Shown here piece by piece: positions 37,882 to 48,033 of a DNA stretch of 52,454 nt; positions within the stretch are counted from its first letter, which is position 1; every line of letters starts with the position of its first letter. Under the pieces are notes generated by a model. That model saw only the letters and a list, made by a program, of their open reading frames with translations. It was not told where the DNA came from and ran no database searches. The stretch comes from Thiotrichales bacterium 19S3-11. GTDB lineage: Bacteria; Pseudomonadota; Gammaproteobacteria; Francisellales; Francisellaceae. Location: contig JAKJJU010000019.1 of assembly GCA_021713295.1 (NCBI GenBank), positions 1 through 52,454 on the forward strand, read 5' to 3'. A program made the position numbers and the translations under genes.

Positions 37882-38113
37882 GTTTTAAAATCCTAAAAAT
37901 TGTATTATTTAAGGTTCGATATGCATACGATAGTATAGAACAAAAAAGACAAATTACTATTGTTTTTGAGCAGAAAACAACAATTTGATCAGATAAAAGT
38001 TTGATAATTTCAAAATCGGTTATACAGTGATCTATTTGTTAAATATATATAACTTTTTATTCTATTTTAAAAGCGTTAGACTTATCAGTAGTAAATGTAT
38101 AGAGATAATAAAG

Positions 38114-38416
38114 ATGAGATTATTTATTCAAGCTATTATGATGTTATTGGCAATGGCATCAGTTAACATTACTTATGCAAATAATGTATCTGATGCTGTT
38201 GCAATCAGTGCTGGACAAACTGCAGTTGCGGTCACATCAGGAGTTATTATGAAGAATATGGGTGTTGAACCTCAATATATTTCAACACCAACAGGTATTG
38301 TTGCAGTTCCAGCAAATAACAATGGAACTCAAATGAATAACTCCGATGTGGATCAATACACAGAACAAAATAATCAAGCTGCGAAACAAGCCTTTTTTGA
38401 TGGTGCTTTAAATTAA
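38114..38416 (+). CDS. Small secreted protein, unknown
   Basis: A 100-residue exported protein. From ATG 38114 it has a clear signal peptide with cleavage near YANNVSD (about residue 23), so I prefer it to the in-frame GTG 38027, which would bury the signal behind 29 residues. The mature part is rich in Ala, Val, Asn and Gln (AISAGQTAVAVTSGVIMKNMG, then a Gln/Asn-rich tail). No family recognised. Its stop faces that of the tail-anchored gene, 13 bases away. The gap 37882-38113 contains a weak AT hairpin (37960-37980) and no gene. Confidence 0.65.
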   Translation: MRLFIQAIMMLLAMASVNITYANNVSDAVAISAGQTAVAVTSGVIMKNMGVEPQYISTPTGIVAVPANNNGTQMNNSDVDQYTEQNNQAAKQAFFDGALN

Positions 38417-38429
38417 ATTCTATGCAATA

Positions 38430-38984
38430 TCAAGAACCTAAATACAAGGTGGCAGTTACTGCAACTGCCATCGCTGCCGCACCTAAGAAAAGAGCTTTGG
38501 GTGTGCAGCTATTTGGCTGTTGTCGTTGTTGGTTTCTTTCTTGACGAAGTGCTCTAGCTTGCGCTTGCCTTATTTCTTGCTGATTAGTTACTTCAGCTTC
38601 ACAAAAATCTTCAATAAACTCACTAATAGCAGATGTGTGGGCAGGGTTTATGCTATTTATAGTTTCTGGTGCTTCAGGAAATAAGTAGTTCAATGTTTGT
38701 AAAACTCGCATAATAGTACTTAAATGAACAGCGCCCTCTATTGATAGTGAATTGTAACTTTCAGCAACTACCATTAAAGTATTCCGAAACTCTTGAATAT
38801 TAGCTATATCAGAAATATCACTGAGAGTGAATTCCTTAGCATCTGAATCTGTAGCTTGCTCTAGTATAGCTTGCGCACCATAACCAGATTCATTCGTAGT
38901 TAAGTTTAAATACTGGGCCAATTGATTCATAGCAGAGTTAATATCACCTGATTGAATCGCATTAAAAATAGCATATTTGCTCAC
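38430..38984 (-). CDS. Hypothetical protein with a C-terminal membrane anchor
   Basis: A 184-residue protein with a soluble helical N-terminal domain (residues 1-130), a Gln/Arg-rich coiled-coil-like linker (QARALRQERNQQRQQ) and a single hydrophobic segment at the extreme C-terminus (ALFLGAAAMAVAVTATLYLG). No signal peptide. This tail-anchored layout is common in eukaryotic membrane proteins and in some effectors of intracellular bacteria, but it also occurs in ordinary bacterial proteins. The start is GTG 38984, with AGGAG nine bases upstream. No family recognised. Confidence 0.7.
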   Translation of the reverse strand: MSKYAIFNAIQSGDINSAMNQLAQYLNLTTNESGYGAQAILEQATDSDAKEFTLSDISDIANIQEFRNTLMVVAESYNSLSIEGAVHLSTIMRVLQTLNYLFPEAPETINSINPAHTSAISEFIEDFCEAEVTNQQEIRQAQARALRQERNQQRQQPNSCTPKALFLGAAAMAVAVTATLYLGS

Positions 38985-39206
38985 TTAAATATTCTCCTAT
39001 AGGGTTTGAGTATCAAATTTATTATTAGGTAATATTTTTAATTTTAAAATATCTGGTTATTTCGTGTTTGTTATAATTGTTCTTGTTAAATGGTAATAAT
39101 ATAAAGAAATACAATAAGATATTTTGTAATTTATTTTATTTAATTTAGATCGAATTTTTCTAATTTAAGCAGATTTAAAGCGGATAGGGTGGTACAACTT
39201 TTTAAT

Positions 39207-39235
39207 TTGTTATTTCAGTCGGTCATAGCTATAAT
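39207..39235 (+). promoter_or_regulatory. Sigma-70 promoter of kbl-tdh
   Basis: TTGTTA (39207-39212) and a perfect TATAAT (39230-39235) are separated by 17 bp, about 64 bases before the kbl start. The rest of the 314-base gap 38985-39298 is AT-rich and holds no gene that I can support. Confidence 0.7.
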
Positions 39236-39298
39236 CCAAGACAATAATTTGGATATGGGCATTTGATCAATTAATTTGAATTACATAAGGAATACTGT

Positions 39299-40510
39299 AT
39301 GAATAAAGCATTTTATAATTACTTGAATGATGAAATAGAGTCAATTAAAGAAGCAGGGACTTATAAAGCTGAGCGCATTATCGCAACCCCCCAGTCAACA
39401 GAGATTGGTTTAACTGATGGTTCTGAAGTTATTAATTTTTGCGCCAATAATTATTTAGGCTTAGCGGATAATTTAGAACTAGTTCAAGCTGCAAAAGATG
39501 CTTTAGATCAATATGGTTATGGAGTCTCTTCTGTGAGGTTTATTTGTGGTACTCAAAAGGTTCATAGAGACTTGGAAAATGCGGTAACACGTTATCTAAA
39601 AATGGATGATACTATTGTTTTTCCTTCGTGTTTTGATGCTAATGGTGGTGTATTTGAAGCGTTATTAACAGCTGAAGATGCTATTATTAGTGATCAATTA
39701 AATCATGCTAGTATTATTGATGGTGTTCGATTGTGTAAGGCAAAACGTTTTCGCTATAAAAATAATGATATGGCTGATTTAGAATCACAGCTTGAAGCTG
39801 CAGATCAAGCCGGAAGTCGTTTTAAATTAATTGTAACCGATGGCGTATTTTCAATGGATGGTATCATTGCCAATTTAGAAGGCGTTTGTGACTTAGCTGA
39901 TCAATATAATGCTTTGGTTATGGTAGATGATTCTCATGCTAGTGGTTTTATCGGTGAAAAAGGTCGAGGAACCCCAGCATACTGCAAAGTTGAAGGGCGA
40001 ATTGATATCATTACAAGTACATTAGGAAAAGCTTTAGGTGGGGCTTCAGGTGGATTTGTTTCAGCAAAAGGGAAAGTTGCCGAAATGTTAAAACAAAAAG
40101 CTCGTCCTTATTTATTTTCTAATGCCTTAGCACCAGCGATTGCGGCAACATCGATTAAAGCAATAGAATTAGCAGAAAAATCGGATGACCGTAGAGCAAA
40201 CCTAGAGAGAAATCAAAAATTATTTAGAGATGGAATGCAGAAAGCAGGCTTTGACTTAATTCCTGGTCAGCACCCAATTATTCCTGTAATGATTTATGAT
40301 GAGAAAAAAGCCAGTATTTTTGCTGATAAATTACTTGATCATGGTATTTATGTCATTGCATTTTCATATCCAGTTGTTCCTAAGGGACTTGCTCGTATTA
40401 GAACACAGATGTCTGCAAGTCATACACCAGAACAGATAGAGAAAACAATTCACGCATTTACAACGGTAGCAAAAGAGATGGGGATTATAAAACATGAAGG
40501 TGCTGTCTAA
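39299..40510 (+). CDS. kbl: 2-amino-3-ketobutyrate CoA ligase (glycine C-acetyltransferase)
   Basis: A 403-residue PLP enzyme that cleaves 2-amino-3-ketobutyrate with CoA into glycine and acetyl-CoA, the second step of threonine breakdown. [12 protein letters not shown] near the N-terminus, the [12 protein letters not shown] block, the [17 protein letters not shown] region with the cofactor-binding Asp, and the PLP Lys in [14 protein letters not shown] (about residue 243) are all present. AAGG lies eight bases before ATG 39299. It overlaps tdh by 17 bases, the same operon as in E. coli. Confidence 0.97.
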   Translation: MNKAFYNYLNDEIESIKEAGTYKAERIIATPQSTEIGLTDGSEVINFCANNYLGLADNLELVQAAKDALDQYGYGVSSVRFICGTQKVHRDLENAVTRYLKMDDTIVFPSCFDANGGVFEALLTAEDAIISDQLNHASIIDGVRLCKAKRFRYKNNDMADLESQLEAADQAGSRFKLIVTDGVFSMDGIIANLEGVCDLADQYNALVMVDDSHASGFIGEKGRGTPAYCKVEGRIDIITSTLGKALGGASGGFVSAKGKVAEMLKQKARPYLFSNALAPAIAATSIKAIELAEKSDDRRANLERNQKLFRDGMQKAGFDLIPGQHPIIPVMIYDEKKASIFADKLLDHGIYVIAFSYPVVPKGLARIRTQMSASHTPEQIEKTIHAFTTVAKEMGIIKHEGAV

Positions 40511-41546
40511 ACTAAAAGCTGAACCTGGTATCTGGATGACCGATATTGCAGAACCTGAAGTTGGTCATAATGATGTCTTGATCAAGATTAAAAAAACAGC
40601 CATTTGTGGCACTGATTTACACATATACCTATGGGATGAGTGGGCACAAAAAACTATTCCAACACCGATGGCTGTAGGACATGAGTTTGTTGGAGAAGTA
40701 GTTGATGTAGGTATCGAAGTAACGGGCTATAAAAAAGGTGATAGAGTTTCAGGTGAAGGGCACATTGTTTGTGGTCATTGTAGAAATTGCCGTGCAGGTA
40801 AGCGTCACTTATGTCCAAATACAGTAGGAGTTGGTGTTAACCGCCAAGGCGCTTTTGCCGAATATTTGGTTATTCCAGAAACTAATGTATTTAAAGTACC
40901 TGATTTTGTCGAAGATCGAGTTGCTAGTATGTTTGATCCATTTGGTAATGCAGTACATACGGCTTTATCATTTGATCTTATTGGTGAAGATGTACTTATA
41001 ACAGGTGCTGGCCCTATCGGTATTATGGCAGCTGCAATATGTCGTCATGTAGGAGCTAGACGTATTGTTGTAACTGATATTAATGACTACCGCTTACAAA
41101 TGGCTAAAAATATGGGAGCAGATGTTACGCTTAATGTTAAAAATTTCCCAAAAGCACAAGATCAGGCAGCTCAGTTATGTCAGATTATGAAAAAAATTAA
41201 TATGACAGAAGGGTTTGATGTTGGACTTGAAGTCTCAGGCCATCATGAGGCGATTAATGCAATGATTAGCTCAATGAGTAATGGCGGAAGAATCGCTATA
41301 TTAGGTATTGCAGGTAACTCAGAAGTTCAAATTAATTGGAATAAGATTGTCTGGCAAGGCCTTAAGCTAAAGGGTATTTATGGCAGAGAAATGTTTGAGA
41401 CTTGGTATAAGATGATTAGTATGTTAGATGGAGGACTTGATGTTTCTGAAGTCATTACTCATGAATTACCGGTATCTGACTATAAAGAAGGCTTTGAAAT
41501 AATGAAATCTGGTCAGTGTGGTAAAGTGATTCTCGACTGGTCATAA
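40494..41546 (+). CDS. tdh: L-threonine 3-dehydrogenase
   Basis: A 350-residue zinc-dependent, NAD-linked alcohol dehydrogenase that oxidises threonine to 2-amino-3-ketobutyrate for Kbl. [10 protein letters not shown] gives the catalytic zinc Cys, [11 protein letters not shown] the His-Glu, [15 protein letters not shown] the four structural-zinc cysteines, and [13 protein letters not shown] the nucleotide loop. Length matches E. coli Tdh (341) closely. The start lies inside the end of kbl, so expression is tightly coupled. Confidence 0.98.
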   Translation: MKVLSKLKAEPGIWMTDIAEPEVGHNDVLIKIKKTAICGTDLHIYLWDEWAQKTIPTPMAVGHEFVGEVVDVGIEVTGYKKGDRVSGEGHIVCGHCRNCRAGKRHLCPNTVGVGVNRQGAFAEYLVIPETNVFKVPDFVEDRVASMFDPFGNAVHTALSFDLIGEDVLITGAGPIGIMAAAICRHVGARRIVVTDINDYRLQMAKNMGADVTLNVKNFPKAQDQAAQLCQIMKKINMTEGFDVGLEVSGHHEAINAMISSMSNGGRIAILGIAGNSEVQINWNKIVWQGLKLKGIYGREMFETWYKMISMLDGGLDVSEVITHELPVSDYKEGFEIMKSGQCGKVILDWS

Positions 41547-41609
41547 TTACGTATAATATGGTTATTAAAAGACATTTAAAGATAATCTAAAACTAAAGGT
41601 ATGGATACG

Positions 41610-42794
41610 ATGCAATCAATTGGTACTGCTAAGACAGCATCACAGCAGAAGATTATGTTACTCGGCTCAGGTGAGCTGGGTAAGGAGTTTGCAATTGCTG
41701 CACAGCATTTAGGTATTTATATAATTGCAGTTGACCGTTATGATAATGCGCCAGCGATGCATGTTGCACATGAAGCAGCTGTCATAGATATGCAAAATAC
41801 TGACCAATTAAAGAGGCTGATTCAAGAGATTAAACCTGATTATATCGTACCTGAGATTGAAGCAATAGCAACGGATGCATTAGTTGAATTAGAAAAGCAA
41901 GGTTTTAAAATAATACCCTGTGCTAAAGCTGTTCAGCTAACGATGGATAGAGAAGGTATAAGGAAACTTGCTTCAGATAAACTAGACCTTAAGACCTCAG
42001 AGTTTAGATTTGCAGATACTTATAAAAGTTACTTGGATGCAATTGAACTAATTGGCCTTCCATGCGTTATTAAACCTTTAATGAGTTCATCAGGTAAGGG
42101 GCAATCAATCTTACAAAACAAACAAGCTATTGACGTATCATGGCAATATGCTCAAGAAGGTGCAAGAGGACATTCAAAGCGAGTTATTGTTGAAAAATTT
42201 ATACCCTTTGATAGTGAAATTACCTTATTAACGATTAGACATCCTAAAGAAGGTACTTTATTTTGTGACCCGATTGGGCATATACAAGTTAAAGGAGATT
42301 ATCGCCTTTCATGGCAACCACACATAGTAGCTGATGAGGTAATTAAAAAAGCACAGGTCATTGCAAAGCAAATTACAGAAGCATTAGGTGGTTATGGCGT
42401 ATTTGGGGTGGAGCTATTTATTAAAGACAATGAGGTTTACTTTAATGAGGTTTCACCTAGACCGCATGATACAGGCATGGTGACGTTGTGCTCTCAAAAT
42501 ATTAATGAATTTGAATTACATCTAAGAGCAATTTTAGGCTTGCCGGTTGGTGAAATTAAAACAATTAGACCTGGAGCATCAGCCGCTATTTTATTAGAAG
42601 GAAATTCAGATCAGCCACAATTTGGCGGTATTGAAGATGCACTTTGTATTGAAGAAAGTGATATTCGTTTATTTGCAAAGCCTAACCTTAATGGACTAAG
42701 AAGAATGGGTGTTGCATTAGCATTGGCTGATACAGTTGATCAAGCAAAAGAAAGAGCTAAAAATATTGCAAATTCAGTAACATTAATGGGTTAA
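41610..42794 (+). CDS. purT: Formate-dependent phosphoribosylglycinamide formyltransferase
   Basis: A 394-residue ATP-grasp enzyme that makes formyl-GAR from GAR, formate and ATP in purine synthesis, a folate-free alternative to Pur[20 protein letters not shown] opens the protein; [13 protein letters not shown]-type residues (here [15 protein letters not shown]) bind ATP, and [14 protein letters not shown] and [16 protein letters not shown] are PurT-specific. AAAGG at 41595-41599 is ten bases before ATG 41610 but only one before ATG 41601, so I chose the later start; the earlier one adds three residues. It lies about 60 bases after tdh. Confidence 0.97.
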   Translation: MQSIGTAKTASQQKIMLLGSGELGKEFAIAAQHLGIYIIAVDRYDNAPAMHVAHEAAVIDMQNTDQLKRLIQEIKPDYIVPEIEAIATDALVELEKQGFKIIPCAKAVQLTMDREGIRKLASDKLDLKTSEFRFADTYKSYLDAIELIGLPCVIKPLMSSSGKGQSILQNKQAIDVSWQYAQEGARGHSKRVIVEKFIPFDSEITLLTIRHPKEGTLFCDPIGHIQVKGDYRLSWQPHIVADEVIKKAQVIAKQITEALGGYGVFGVELFIKDNEVYFNEVSPRPHDTGMVTLCSQNINEFELHLRAILGLPVGEIKTIRPGASAAILLEGNSDQPQFGGIEDALCIEESDIRLFAKPNLNGLRRMGVALALADTVDQAKERAKNIANSVTLMG

Positions 42795-42928
42795 AGAGCT
42801 ATTAATTATTCATAATTTCTCTAGTATAGAATGACTAAGTTTAGTTATTTTATATTTTATTTATTTAACTTTAATTGAAAATATTGTATTATCATTCTAA
42901 TAATTATAAAAATATAGTGGGTTGCGAA

Positions 42929-43855
42929 GTGGTTAATAATCAATTAACTGAGTTAATGAACACCAAATCTAATGAAAATAGTAATATGCTTCATAAGGTT
43001 ATGTGTCAATTAATCCATTCTAAAGCTAGTTTAGAAGAGAGAAAAAACTTATTATTGGCAAAAGATCATACGTTAATGCCAGGATTAATGTCTGCACTAT
43101 TAAATAATAAATCACAGGTTGTTAATACATATGTAGAAACTATTCTCGAATCAGGGTTAGTATTTGAAGATATTAAAGAATTACTCTTAATAGACGATAA
43201 ATTTAAAAATACAGCACATCACTTGCTGTATCAAGCACTGATAAATGATTGTCCTCAATTAGTCTATTTTTATGTTAGTGAAATCTTAGAGTTGGATTGT
43301 GATAGTAAGACAAAAAAATCACAATTAACGCTGAATCAACCATTTGGAACGCCTGGGTTATATACAGCTATGGCAAATGGTTCGTATGAGTCGGTTAAAA
43401 CATATATTAGACTTATTATTAATTCAGAGTTAGCTAAAGCAGATAAGATAGATTTGATTCTAGCTAAGAATTTCGATGGTATGAATGCAATTTCATCTGC
43501 TATAAGAAGTAATCAATATGAAACCGTCGCTTTGTACTTTAAACAACTTGGTGATTTTCATATAACTGAATTAGAAATACTAAGTAAATTATATTCTATT
43601 TATAATCAAATAGGAAAAGTGCTTATGATAAATGATACTGATAAAGCACTTTATTTAGAGGGGGTTCCTATAAAATATCAAGGTGATGATTTTATTGCAT
43701 CAGCTGAAATACAATGCTTATTAGAAAAACTTACAGATGAATTGGGCTATTTTAATCTTCAAGGCTCAAATAGCGATTTAATATTAATACATCAACAGAT
43801 TGATAGAGAATTAGGTATTAATAGGATTATTCAATTATATAACCAAGTTAATTAA
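42929..43855 (+). CDS. Repeat protein paralogous to the next gene, lacking the protease-like head; effector candidate
   Basis: A 308-residue soluble helical protein. It carries ankyrin-like helical repeats (ALLNNKSQVVNTYVETI; ALINDCPQLVYFYVSEI; AMANGSYESVKTYIRLI; AIRSNQYETVALYFKQL), each followed by a KxxLLLA/KIDLILA helix. This repeat style resembles that of ShET2/EspL-type effectors. The C-terminal domain (LYSIYNQIG ... IKYQGDDFIASAEIQCLLEKLTDEL) is clearly paralogous to the C-terminus of the following gene (LYSIYKEIS ... INYQGQEKYVSRGIARLWEQL). I prefer GTG 42929 because its upstream GTGGGTTGCGAA mirrors the TGGGGTTGCACT before the next gene; TTG 42875 would add 18 residues. Confidence 0.75.
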   Translation: MVNNQLTELMNTKSNENSNMLHKVMCQLIHSKASLEERKNLLLAKDHTLMPGLMSALLNNKSQVVNTYVETILESGLVFEDIKELLLIDDKFKNTAHHLLYQALINDCPQLVYFYVSEILELDCDSKTKKSQLTLNQPFGTPGLYTAMANGSYESVKTYIRLIINSELAKADKIDLILAKNFDGMNAISSAIRSNQYETVALYFKQLGDFHITELEILSKLYSIYNQIGKVLMINDTDKALYLEGVPIKYQGDDFIASAEIQCLLEKLTDELGYFNLQGSNSDLILIHQQIDRELGINRIIQLYNQVN

Positions 43856-43882
43856 CAGTTATTTATAAAATGGGGTTGCACT

Positions 43883-45544
43883 ATGAGAGTCTTACAGGCA
43901 TTGGATTTATATACTATTCCATATAATAAAATGGGTGCTTGTGCAGGAATTGCTATAACAGCTGCATATTATAACGCAAATGGTAGACTTCAAGATTTTT
44001 TAAATGTTATTGATTTGTTGCACCATGATATTCGTATTAATGGTGAAAATATACTTGTGAGTTCTGAAGTGCTTGCAATGGATATGGGATATGATTTGGA
44101 CGTTTTCAAAGCATTACATAAACAAGCTCTAGAGGATCCAGATATAGAATCAAATGCTGAATTTTTAGAAGTCGTTGCTAAATTGGAAGATAAATACTTA
44201 ATTGAAGCATTAAATGCAGTGGAACATAAGGCGCTAACCACAGATGAATTAAGTGAACTTGAACGAATGTTGCTTTCGGTTAAGCCAATATTAGAAATGA
44301 TAGCGATACATCAAGATCAGCAAAACATCGATAAGGTAGATCAAGATATACTTACCAATCTATCGTATGGCTCTATGACAAAATCCATACATGTTCAATC
44401 TAAATCAATTAAAATACTTAACCGAGAATCAATGAAAAGTCATCTTGAATCACTGCTAAGCGAAGCCGGTAGTTCAGTGAATATTTCAAATATTGATCAT
44501 AGAATTAATATAAGTTATGATGGAAGTCACTATTATCTAGTTGATCACGATGAGGTAATTGTCAAAGAGAGTATTAACGACTTGTTAGGTTATATTGGTT
44601 TAGCAATGATGCCAAATGACAGCAAAGAGATTATTGTGAATAGTGAGCTGATTACGAATAGTAAACCAATCAATGGGGTTGAAACACAGTTTGATGAACC
44701 TTCAGTTAAAAAAATATCGAATACGGCAGGTGAGTCAAATCTATTAAAATTAGCCTTAAAATATGGTTATGATCAAGCCGTATCAGCTTACCTTGAAACA
44801 CTAAGAATGACAGATATGCCATTAGAAGAAAAATTTGAACTCTGTTATGCACAGTTTTCAGGTAAATTTTCAGGTGTAGCAACAGCAATGATTAAAGGCC
44901 AACCAGCTACGGTTAAGGCATATTTTGATCAAATAAATCAGTTTGACTTTTCAGATGAACAATTCGAACAAATTTATAGGGGGAAAGCTGATAATAGTGA
45001 CTACTGTGTTTTAAGAAGTATGATCTATTTAAACCAACAGGACATGATAAAACTTTATGTTGAGTCATTAATCAATAGTCCATTGGCATTATCAAGCAAG
45101 CTAGCATTATTGTCACCGTATGACTCAGTTGAGATGGGTTTACTTGTCGGTAATTATAAAGCCGTTGACGTGTTTATCGATGCAATACGCAATATCGAAT
45201 TAGATAAGCGCTCAGAAAGTTTGATGTCATTATATAGCATTTATAAAGAAATTAGTGCTAAATTAGATTCAAGTAATTTCGATTCTAATCAGTTTGAGGG
45301 TAGATTAATTAATTATCAAGGTCAAGAAAAGTATGTTTCTCGTGGCATAGCGAGACTATGGGAGCAATTAACAAATTGTGATGGAAAATTTAAAGTGCCT
45401 GATGATGCTATTACGACTTTAGATGAGATAAAAAGTATTATCAGAGTAGAGGCAAATCCTAAAGGTGTTAGATCAGTTACGAATTTGTTTTTTGGTAGTA
45501 GTGTTTCAGATAACTATTTTCAACACATTGAGCGTACGCTTTAA
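43883..45544 (+). CDS. Putative cysteine-protease-like effector with ankyrin-like repeats
   Basis: A 553-residue soluble protein. The N-terminal 240 residues contain MGACAGIAITAAYY with Cys20 at the start of a helix, then SYDGSHYYLVDHDEV with His216 and Asp221/Asp223, an order compatible with a papain-like Cys-His-Asp triad. Residues about 275-460 hold the same helical repeats as the upstream paralogue (ALKYGYDQAVSAYLETL; AMIKGQPATVKAYFDQI; YLNQQDMIKLYVESL; LLVGNYKAVDVFIDAI), and the C-terminus is shared. A protease head plus repeat tail resembles ShET2/EspL effectors in layout. The catalytic assignment is inference. TGGGG is seven bases before ATG 43883, 27 bases after the paralogue. Convergent with the CaaX kinase. 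Confidence 0.75.
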   Translation: MRVLQALDLYTIPYNKMGACAGIAITAAYYNANGRLQDFLNVIDLLHHDIRINGENILVSSEVLAMDMGYDLDVFKALHKQALEDPDIESNAEFLEVVAKLEDKYLIEALNAVEHKALTTDELSELERMLLSVKPILEMIAIHQDQQNIDKVDQDILTNLSYGSMTKSIHVQSKSIKILNRESMKSHLESLLSEAGSSVNISNIDHRINISYDGSHYYLVDHDEVIVKESINDLLGYIGLAMMPNDSKEIIVNSELITNSKPINGVETQFDEPSVKKISNTAGESNLLKLALKYGYDQAVSAYLETLRMTDMPLEEKFELCYAQFSGKFSGVATAMIKGQPATVKAYFDQINQFDFSDEQFEQIYRGKADNSDYCVLRSMIYLNQQDMIKLYVESLINSPLALSSKLALLSPYDSVEMGLLVGNYKAVDVFIDAIRNIELDKRSESLMSLYSIYKEISAKLDSSNFDSNQFEGRLINYQGQEKYVSRGIARLWEQLTNCDGKFKVPDDAITTLDEIKSIIRVEANPKGVRSVTNLFFGSSVSDNYFQHIERTL

Positions 45545-45546
45545 GT

Positions 45547-47907
45547 TTATGAAATAATACATGGTCCCGCCTGCTTAGGTGGTGATAGTGCAGCATCATT
45601 TAATGTGTCTTTTTCTATCTGTTGCACATAAAATTTGTAAGTTTGATAGTCTCTATCTCCATTTGAAGTAGGCGTCATATGGTATTTTGTTAGCACATTG
45701 TTGTATTCTTTAGAATCTATACTAAGTAAATGAGATGCTTGTTTAAACAAATCTTCAGATTGCTGATATTCCTCATTTGAATGTTTTCCCTTATGATTCA
45801 TCACTCGTATTGCATTGAATAATATACTTTTAGTATTATCAGTATTAATAAGTTGCTTAATTAAATGCTTAGCAACTAGAAATTTTGTCTGCTCACCATT
45901 ATTATCAGCAGTAGTTAATGATTTTTGTAGTCCGCATAATAAAGATAAAGATGCTATTAGGTCATTTAATTGGGTATGATTTTTAGCTAATTCATTGAAT
46001 TGATTTCTAGTGATATTGAGTTCTTTAAATTGTTCATGAAGGTTGTTCTCATGTAGTTTATGAATTATGTTTGCTAAATTTTTTTTGTGATTATTAGGGT
46101 TATTACAAGCCAATAAAAATTGAACTAAAGTTGGGTTGTCTTTCAATATATCCCATGTATTTTGATCAACAGTAACGTTTTCTTTATTAAGGTTGATAAT
46201 TAACCAACAAAGAGAAATATTATCTTCGCTAAGTAATGTATTAGCAGCCTCATTTAGGATTTCAATTTTATTGTTTAATAATATATTAAAAGCATCTGTA
46301 GCATTTTTATTTTTGGATAAAATGCTTGGTAGTTCTATAATTGTCTGGAAAACTTCTTTATTTGCATATCTGATGTTGTAAGAAAGGTAATAATATGTTT
46401 CAAGTTCCTTTATTTCTATGTTTATCTTATTATTTTGAATATATTTAAATAATTCAATATTGCTTTTTGAGTATGTGCGAAATTTTGAATTAATTTTATT
46501 TTTATCCCATTTATCAAATTCTTTTAAAATTAGTTGGTTAGCCACAGACGATTTTTCATCAAAATCATAAAAATTGACGTAATTTGCAGAGTACACATTC
46601 GATAGAAACAGTGATAGGTAAGCTTCTAAAACTAGTTTTTGTTTATCGCTATGTTCCTGTCCATAACGTCCTGATACTAACAGAACTTCAAGATATCCTT
46701 CTCTTTGAGTTAGATATCCAGCTAAGTAAACTTTTTCACCATTAGAGATTGATGGATGTCCATAGCGATCATTTATATTGATAGGATTTTTTTTTGATTC
46801 TATATAATGGGAATCATTTGTGAAAGATTTTTCAGATTGAGTAAGGTTTTTAATGCCAGTATAAAAATTCATGGTTTCTGTTAGTACAAATATTCTTGAA
46901 TCACCAATCTGTAAAGGACAGTGAAAATTTTGATTTAAGTTCTGAAAAAATGGGTTCATTGCTTTTTCAGAAGCATATGAATAGGCTCTATCTTTTGTGT
47001 TACAATGTTGAATGATTAATTTTTGGAGAGGAGATAAATTAGCAATAAAAGTACATATTTCTTTAATTTTTTCAAGATAATTTTCACGATCTAAAGGATT
47101 TATTGATAACCCTATCTTATTGGCTTGCTTAAAAAAGTCTTTGCAAGCTGATAAAAAAATGTTCTTAGGATGACAATCAGATATATGTTGAAATGCAGAT
47201 CCTAGCATATCTGCTATGCCGTAGTAATCCTGTGTAACAGATGCTTTAAAGGTTGATGATGTTTGATTAGCTATCATTTCTGGAGCATACTGTCTACATC
47301 TATGTCTTAAATAGGGAGGGATAAATAATGATTTGACTTGCTCATCATCCTTTTTATACGACATGCCAAAATCAATAACATCTGCGATGTAGGTATTATT
47401 TTCTTTTTTAATTAAAATATTATCACTTTTTACATCTCCATGAATGTAACCAAGTTGATGAAGTTCAGTGTATGCATCAAGTACTGATAGAAAAATTTCA
47501 GCAAAGTCATTAGGATTTTCATCAAGTAGATCTATTAACTCTTTCCTGTCAGACAAAAAAGGCATGACCAATCTTGAATTTTCACTGTTTTCTGAAAAAA
47601 ATAAGCCAACTTTACCATATTTTTTATATACAGCCTTAGTAATCTCAGCTTCTAGTTTAAGCTTACTTTTCTTTTCATCAGAGAGTTTTATTGCCCCACG
47701 AATGTTAGCCTTAACTGCATACTTGTCATCATAAGTTTTTCTCACATAGCCATTGGCTCCTCGACCAATTGACTTTTTCTTGACCTTAGTTTTGCCAGAC
47801 TCATCCCCAGACTCAACTTCTGAGTCATCACCTTGATTATTCGGGTCGCTAAATTTATACTTTAATTTTGATTGATTATCATTATTTAATTCTGATTCTT
47901 TGAACAT
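45547..47907 (-). CDS. Eukaryotic-type Ser/Thr protein kinase with C-terminal CaaX motif (CIIS); effector candidate
   Basis: A 786-residue protein. After an acidic leader, residues 44-330 form a protein kinase with its key elements visible: glycine loop GRGANGYV (48-55), VAIK-type Lys66 in YAVKANI, a helix-C Glu (E86 or E88), catalytic loop HGDVKSDN (156-163, Asp158 the base), DFG (179-181) and APE (208-210). The HGD-x-K form suits Ser/Thr kinases. Residues 330-770 are helical and unfamiliar, with no membrane span. The protein ends GPCIIS: Cys783, two Ile and Ser, a textbook farnesylation signal. There is no PASTA or other domain typical of bacterial housekeeping kinases. The inferred role is a host-membrane-targeted kinase effector. 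ATG 47907 is preceded by GGGGTGGGG. Confidence 0.88.
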   Translation of the reverse strand: MFKESELNNDNQSKLKYKFSDPNNQGDDSEVESGDESGKTKVKKKSIGRGANGYVRKTYDDKYAVKANIRGAIKLSDEKKSKLKLEAEITKAVYKKYGKVGLFFSENSENSRLVMPFLSDRKELIDLLDENPNDFAEIFLSVLDAYTELHQLGYIHGDVKSDNILIKKENNTYIADVIDFGMSYKKDDEQVKSLFIPPYLRHRCRQYAPEMIANQTSSTFKASVTQDYYGIADMLGSAFQHISDCHPKNIFLSACKDFFKQANKIGLSINPLDRENYLEKIKEICTFIANLSPLQKLIIQHCNTKDRAYSYASEKAMNPFFQNLNQNFHCPLQIGDSRIFVLTETMNFYTGIKNLTQSEKSFTNDSHYIESKKNPININDRYGHPSISNGEKVYLAGYLTQREGYLEVLLVSGRYGQEHSDKQKLVLEAYLSLFLSNVYSANYVNFYDFDEKSSVANQLILKEFDKWDKNKINSKFRTYSKSNIELFKYIQNNKINIEIKELETYYYLSYNIRYANKEVFQTIIELPSILSKNKNATDAFNILLNNKIEILNEAANTLLSEDNISLCWLIINLNKENVTVDQNTWDILKDNPTLVQFLLACNNPNNHKKNLANIIHKLHENNLHEQFKELNITRNQFNELAKNHTQLNDLIASLSLLCGLQKSLTTADNNGEQTKFLVAKHLIKQLINTDNTKSILFNAIRVMNHKGKHSNEEYQQSEDLFKQASHLLSIDSKEYNNVLTKYHMTPTSNGDRDYQTYKFYVQQIEKDTLNDAALSPPKQAGPCIIS

Positions 47908-47946
47908 ACTGCAATCCCCACCCCGTTTTGTAAAATAAACCTTAAT

Positions 47947-47975
47947 ATATTATATCTATTTGCGTTGAATGTCAA
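47947..47975 (-). promoter_or_regulatory. Promoter of the CaaX kinase gene
   Basis: On the minus strand a perfect TTGACA (47970-47975) is followed by TATAAT (47949-47954) after 15 bp, or by TAATAT (47947-47952) after 17 bp. The start codon is about 40 bases downstream. A GGGGTGGGG tract lies between promoter and start. Confidence 0.6.
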
Positions 47976-48033
47976 TTTAAGTATATATACAGATAGCTTA
48001 AAGTATATTTATTGCCTATTGTTAAAAATAAAA

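Noticed and set aside
37960-37980. TTGTTTT/AAAACAA hairpin upstream of the small secreted gene
   Set aside because: The stem is only A-T rich with one G-C pair and has no T-run after it, so neither a terminator nor a clear operator can be supported.
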